DNA of 64,000 nucleotides from Prevotella sp. P5-92. GTDB taxonomy: Bacteria > Bacteroidota > Bacteroidia > Bacteroidales > Bacteroidaceae. Under the pieces are notes generated by a model. It saw only the letters and a list, made by a program, of their open reading frames with translations, was not told where the DNA came from and did not search any database. The translations under genes were made by a program, and so were the position numbers. Positions 60,181 to 64,000 of the stretch are shown piece after piece. How positions within the stretch are numbered: the first letter of the stretch is position 1; each line of letters begins with the position of its first letter. The stretch covers positions 186,001 through 250,000 of the forward strand of contig NZ_NPJG01000042.1 of the NCBI RefSeq assembly GCF_002251245.1, read 5' to 3'.

Positions 60181-61878
60181 TTATTCTTCCATAAGCTTGC
60201 GATAACGTCCTTTCTTTATTTCCTCGTTGCCGAGACGACGTGCCTTGTTGATCTCATACTCAGAATAGCTGCCCTCGAAGTAGAACACTTCGCCATTGCC
60301 TTCGAAAGCAAGGATATGGGTGCATATACGGTCGAGGAACCAGCGGTCGTGACTGATGACAACAGCACATCCAGCAAATGCCTCAAGACCTTCCTCAAGG
60401 GCGCGTAGGGTGTTGACATCGATGTCGTTGGTAGGCTCGTCGAGGAGCAGTACGTTGCCTTCTTGCTTTAAGGCAAGGGCAAGTTGCAGGCGATTACGCT
60501 CACCGCCCGACAGAACGCTGCAGAGCTTGCTTTGGTCGGTGCCAGAGAAGTTGAAACGCGAGATATAGGCACGGGCATTGACATCACGTCCACCCATACG
60601 TATGGTTTCGTTGCCCTGTGAAATCACCTCATATACGGTCTTTGAAGGGTCTATATCCTTGTGTTGCTGATCAACGTAAGCGAGTTTCACGGTCTCGCCC
60701 ACCTCGAATGTTCCTCCGTCGGCTTTCTCCAACCCCATGATAAGACGGAAGAGTGTGGTCTTTCCTGCTCCGTTAGGACCAATGACACCCACGATGCCGT
60801 TAGGTGGCAGCATGAAGTTGAGATCGTTGAACAGCACTTTGCCGCCGAAAGCCTTCTTTACGTGCTGAGCCTCGATGACCTTGTTGCCCAGACGCGGTCC
60901 GTTAGGAATGAAGATCTCGAGTTTCTCCTCGCGCTCTTTCTGCTCTTGGTTGAGCATCTGCTCATAGGAGTTAAGACGAGCCTTGCCTTTAGCCTGTCGG
61001 GCTTTTGGTGCCATACGTACCCATTCGAGCTCTCGCTCAAGGGTTTTCCTTCGCTTCGAAGCAGACTTCTCTTCCTGCTCCATTCGCTTGGTCTTCTGGT
61101 CGAGCCATGACGAGTAGTTACCCTTCCATGGTATGCCTTCTCCACGGTCGAGTTCAAGAATCCATTCGCTCACGTCGTCGAGGAAATAGCGGTCATGGGT
61201 GACGGCAATCACCGTTCCCTCATATTGTTGCAAGTGTTGCTCAAGCCAGTCAATGCTCTCTGCGTCGAGGTGGTTGGTAGGCTCGTCAAGCAGAAGCACG
61301 TCGGGCTTCTGGAGGAGAAGGCGGCAGAGGGCCACACGTCTGCGTTCGCCTCCCGAGAGGTTTGTCACGGGGAGGTCGCCTGCTGGACACCGTAGCGCGT
61401 CCATAGCCCTTTCGAGTTTCGAGTCGATGTTCCATGCGTCGGTAGCGTCGATAATGTCCTGCACCTCAGCCTGACGCTGCATGAGTTTATCCATCTTGTC
61501 AGGGTCGCCATAATACTCTTCCAGTCCAAACTTCTGGTTGATGTCTTCATATTCAGCCAGAGCGTCATAGATGTGTTGCACTCCTTCCATGACGTTCTCT
61601 TTTACGGTCTTTGCCTCGTCGAGAGGTGGATCCTGTGGTAGATAGCCGACGGTATATCCAGGGCTCCATACCACTTCTCCTTGTGTGGGTTGTTCGAGTC
61701 CGGCGATGATTTTCATCAGAGTCGATTTTCCTGCGCCGTTAAGACCTATGATACCAATCTTTGCTCCGTAGAAGAACGATAGGTAGATGTTCTTCAGAAT
61801 CTGTTTCTGATTTTGTGGGATAATCTTTGATACTCCCACCATTGAGAAGATGATCTTCTTGTCGTCAACTGTTGCCAT
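60181..61878 (-). CDS. ettA: Energy-dependent translational throttle protein EttA (ABC-F)
   Basis: A ribosome E-site ABC-F ATPase that gates the first elongation step according to ATP/ADP. 565 residues, two ABC domains and no membrane part. Walker A motifs GLNGAGKST and GPNGAGKTT, signature motifs LSGGERRRVALCRLL and LSGGERNRLQLALAL, Walker B VLLLDEPTNHLD and VLLLDEPTNDID. The N-terminus MATVDDKKIIFSMVGVSKII and the inter-domain linker fit EttA rather than the Uup or antibiotic-resistance types. It follows the GH8 gene by 68 bases. Confidence 0.93.
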   Translation of the reverse strand: MATVDDKKIIFSMVGVSKIIPQNQKQILKNIYLSFFYGAKIGIIGLNGAGKSTLMKIIAGLEQPTQGEVVWSPGYTVGYLPQDPPLDEAKTVKENVMEGVQHIYDALAEYEDINQKFGLEEYYGDPDKMDKLMQRQAEVQDIIDATDAWNIDSKLERAMDALRCPAGDLPVTNLSGGERRRVALCRLLLQKPDVLLLDEPTNHLDAESIDWLEQHLQQYEGTVIAVTHDRYFLDDVSEWILELDRGEGIPWKGNYSSWLDQKTKRMEQEEKSASKRRKTLERELEWVRMAPKARQAKGKARLNSYEQMLNQEQKEREEKLEIFIPNGPRLGNKVIEAQHVKKAFGGKVLFNDLNFMLPPNGIVGVIGPNGAGKTTLFRLIMGLEKADGGTFEVGETVKLAYVDQQHKDIDPSKTVYEVISQGNETIRMGGRDVNARAYISRFNFSGTDQSKLCSVLSGGERNRLQLALALKQEGNVLLLDEPTNDIDVNTLRALEEGLEAFAGCAVVISHDRWFLDRICTHILAFEGNGEVFYFEGSYSEYEINKARRLGNEEIKKGRYRKLMEE

Positions 61879-61946
61879 TATATTATTATGTTAATTAAAG
61901 TTTCTAAACTCCTTGTATGGACATCCCTTTGATTATGCTCTTTTGC

Positions 61947-63155
61947 TTATAACTTGAAGTTGCCGCTCACGTGGAGCATGGAAAGGAAATACACCATACC
62001 CTCATAGTAACGATATTTGCCTGTAGGCGGCTCGGCATCCCATAGGCGCTGCACAATCTCTGTGGCAAGCTGCTTGTGCTCTGGGGTGGAGTGGGCGAGG
62101 GCAAAGGCAGCTACGGCATTTGCTCCAGCCATACCTCTGGAATAGTCGCCAAAGGCCTGTTTCCCGTCAAGCGGGAAGTGTCCGTGTTTATATCCGTCAG
62201 CTTTAAACGTGTTGAGCAGTCGAGCCATCACCTCAGTTTGCCGTTTCTTGTCCTTGCCGCAGAGATAGTAGTCCATACCTACGTTCATGGCGCAGCGAAT
62301 GGCGTCATACATGTATATAGAGGTGTCGTAAGCGGCATGTGGCCAGCGGTAAGCCGTACCGTCGTAGTTGCTGTAGTCAGGATAGAGGCCAGTGACGGGG
62401 TCGGCAGAGTCTATGAGATGCTGTCGTGCCACCTTGGCAGCTCTCTTCCAGAACTTGCGGTCTTTCTCAGCCACCTTTGCCCAGTAGTCGAGGAAGGCGG
62501 GCAGTTGGTATGACGGGTCGGTGAAGTAATGTCCGCCGCGGTCGGGTACGAAAGTCACGAGATAGTTGTCGCGGTTGTAAAGGTTATACACGCCAGTCTT
62601 CGTGCCATCGTTGTCCATGGTGCGTTGTAGTATGTAGTTCGCCTCTTCGGCATATCTGGGTTCGTTCCAGCGTTTGGCGGCAAGGAATAGAGCTGTGGCG
62701 TAATATATTTCGCCGTCTGAGGCATTGCTGCCTCCGAACTGGGTACCGTCGGTATGGCATTGCCAGCAGAAGAAGCCGTCCCATGCAGAGTCTTTGGGAT
62801 AGGCCATGTATTTCTTCGACCACTGCCAGAGTTTGTCAAACTGCTCGCGATGACCGAGCTGTACGCTTATCATCATGCCATACGACATTCCTTCTGTGCG
62901 AACGTCGTTGCTGCCTGTGTCCATGACGAAAGCCAGTCCGTCGGGCGATTCGTAATATACGCTCTTTTGTCCGTCAGTTTCGTAGAGTGTCAGATCTCCT
63001 GGGGTGAAGAAATGATTCCATGTCTGCTCTATGCGTGCCTGCACCTCTGCATCGGTTTTGCCGAGCAGTGTCTTAAAGAGATTTTCGGCCATTGCCGATA
63101 CCGATGAGAGTCCGAGGACCAGTAAGGCGAATAGCCTGATTGTCGTTTTTTTCAT
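61947..63155 (-). CDS. GH8-family glycoside hydrolase (xylanase / exo-oligoxylanase-like), secreted
   Basis: 402 residues with signal peptide (MKKTTIRLFALLVLGLSSVSAMA). VRTEGMSYGMMISVQLGH contains the GH8 acid Glu88. KDSAWDGFFCWQ, ASDGEIYYATALFLAAKRW and YDTSIYMYDAIRCAMNVGMD are typical, as is the Asp-rich GLYPDYSNYDGT. GH8 covers xylanases, cellulases and the reducing-end xylose-releasing enzyme; the overall pattern is closest to the last, but specificity is not decided. It has its own promoter divergent from the DUF4369 gene. Confidence 0.88.
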   Translation of the reverse strand: MKKTTIRLFALLVLGLSSVSAMAENLFKTLLGKTDAEVQARIEQTWNHFFTPGDLTLYETDGQKSVYYESPDGLAFVMDTGSNDVRTEGMSYGMMISVQLGHREQFDKLWQWSKKYMAYPKDSAWDGFFCWQCHTDGTQFGGSNASDGEIYYATALFLAAKRWNEPRYAEEANYILQRTMDNDGTKTGVYNLYNRDNYLVTFVPDRGGHYFTDPSYQLPAFLDYWAKVAEKDRKFWKRAAKVARQHLIDSADPVTGLYPDYSNYDGTAYRWPHAAYDTSIYMYDAIRCAMNVGMDYYLCGKDKKRQTEVMARLLNTFKADGYKHGHFPLDGKQAFGDYSRGMAGANAVAAFALAHSTPEHKQLATEIVQRLWDAEPPTGKYRYYEGMVYFLSMLHVSGNFKL

Positions 63156-63189
63156 TGTTGAGATAATAATTTGGTGATTGATACTTTTG

Positions 63190-63219
63190 CAAAGATACTT
63201 ATTTTATGTCAAATGACAA
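63190..63219 (-). promoter_or_regulatory. Bacteroidetes-type promoter for the GH8 gene
   Basis: On the minus strand TTG (63219-63217) and TATCTTTG(C) (63197-63190), 19 bases apart; the gene starts 34 bases later. Confidence 0.65.
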
Positions 63220-63247
63220 TGGAAACGGCTGTTTTTTTGACTTTTAT

Positions 63248-63278
63248 TTTGTTCTTCGCATTATTTGCATTAACTTTG
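63248..63278 (+). promoter_or_regulatory. Bacteroidetes-type promoter for the DUF4369 gene at 63306
   Basis: TTTG at 63248-63251 and TAACTTTG(C) at 63271-63278, 19 bases apart; the ATG is 27 bases later. Confidence 0.75.
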
Positions 63279-63305
63279 CACTCAAAAAATTGCATTTTTT
63301 GTATT

Positions 63306-64000
63306 ATGAACATAAGAAAACTATTTCCTGTGGCTGCCGTAGCGGCTGCTACATTCGCCTTTACGGCGTGTCAAGAGAAGAAATTCCATGTCGAAGGCTC
63401 TATTGCCAATGCACAGGATTCCACTCTGTATTTGGAGAATATGAGTCTTGCGGGACCGGTGACTGTCGATTCTGTCAAGCTTGGTGCTGACGGAGATTTT
63501 AGCTTCAGCGGTAAGAGTACTGAGGCGCCAGAGTTCTATCGTCTGCGCATTGCAGGACAGATTATAAACATCTCCATCGACTCCACCGAGACCGTCATGG
63601 TGAAGGCAGAGATGCCTAATATGGCACGCGACTATGAGGTAAGCGGATCGGAAGAGTGTACCAAGATACGCCTCCTGGCATTGAAGCAGATAGAACTCCA
63701 GAACAAGGCTATTGCCATTGAACGTAATATCTCACTTGGTTCAGAGGTTGCGGCAGATAGCATCAACAAGCTTATAAAAGCATATAAGGAGGAAGTGAAG
63801 AACCACTACATCTTCAAGGATCCAAAGGCAGCCTCTTCGTATTTCGCCTTGTTCCAGGCTATCGGTCAGTATCTCATCTTCGATCCCCGTTCAAACAAGG
63901 AAGACATCAAGGCTTTCGCTGCCGTAGCGACAAGCTGGGACACGTTCTATCCTGGTGCCGAGCGTGGTGAGAATCTCCATAATATCGCCATCGAAGGAAT
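63306..64000 (+). CDS. DUF4369 lipoprotein, probably with a thioredoxin-like C-terminus (partial at window end)
   Basis: The frame from ATG 63306 stays open to the window end (231 codons). Lipoprotein signal MNIRKLFPVAAVAAATFAFTAC (Cys22). The DUF4369 domain covers about 25-120: FHVEGSIANAQDSTLYLENM and VTVDSVKLGADGDFSFSGKS. A helical linker follows (KQIELQNKAIAIERNI, YKEEVKNHYIFKDPKAASSY). In this family the C-terminus is usually an AhpC/TSA-type thioredoxin fold, which would lie outside the window. It is the longer cousin of the protein at 22390. It probably works in envelope redox or disulfide handling. Confidence 0.8.
   Translation, partial: MNIRKLFPVAAVAAATFAFTACQEKKFHVEGSIANAQDSTLYLENMSLAGPVTVDSVKLGADGDFSFSGKSTEAPEFYRLRIAGQIINISIDSTETVMVKAEMPNMARDYEVSGSEECTKIRLLALKQIELQNKAIAIERNISLGSEVAADSINKLIKAYKEEVKNHYIFKDPKAASSYFALFQAIGQYLIFDPRSNKEDIKAFAAVATSWDTFYPGAERGENLHNIAIEG

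Overview
The window looks like a chromosomal segment of a Bacteroidales bacterium, most likely a Prevotella-type organism. Supporting signs are a SusC/SusD pair, many promoters of the Bacteroidetes form TTTG-N19/20-TAnnTTTG(C), little use of Shine-Dalgarno sequences, NigD-like and DUF4252-like proteins, ECF sigma operons, and CPBP, GH95 and GH8 genes. I see no prophage, insertion sequence, CRISPR array or rRNA operon. The species call is an inference from gene content.

Layout. 0-5.6 kb: 3' end of topA, aroK, speA and argB packed head to tail, then an ECF sigma / anti-sigma-like / DUF4252-like operon. 5.7-10 kb (minus): Ca2+-type P-type ATPase, ribF and a CPBP membrane protease. 10.1 kb: a tRNA with anticodon CAU. 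10.4-13.4 kb (minus): a canonical sensor histidine kinase translationally coupled to a TPR protein whose kinase half has lost the phospho-acceptor His. 13.4-14.9 kb: a gene-free, repeat-rich region leading into a susC-susD-surface lipoprotein operon (14.9-21.5 kb). 21.6-22.3 kb: a decayed toxin-antitoxin locus. 22.4-29.7 kb: a DUF4369 lipoprotein, then two intact copies and one decayed copy of a two-gene module (polytopic membrane protein + lipoprotein beta-propeller with a CxxCH haem-type motif). This module is the best candidate here for an undescribed system. 29.7-33.1 kb: recO, tRNA-Glu, rpsT, gyrB. 33.2-36.5 kb: GH95 fucosidase coupled to a rhamnosidase-type accessory-domain protein. 36.5-39.1 kb (minus): nigD-like, ECF sigma, and a protein that joins an anti-sigma-like N-terminus, one membrane helix and an outer-membrane barrel. 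39.2-41.5 kb (minus): radC, a GT2 glycosyltransferase, efp.

41.7-52.1 kb is a long plus-strand run: rpmH, then argR, a GNAT enzyme, argG, a PspC protein, argC, argD, proC, an XRE-cupin regulator, an acyl-CoA synthetase, proB and proA. With argB at 3.2 kb this covers much of arginine and all of proline synthesis from glutamate. 52.2-64 kb: trpS (minus), a DUF59 Fe-S assembly protein, lpxH, a serpin lipoprotein, pta-ackA (minus), gpmI, ettA and a GH8 xylanase-like enzyme (minus), and the start of a DUF4369 lipoprotein cut by the window end.

Start codons were often moved downstream from the longest open frame, to a signal peptide or the conserved family N-terminus; this is stated entry by entry. 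All family assignments are from reading motifs; no database search was run.
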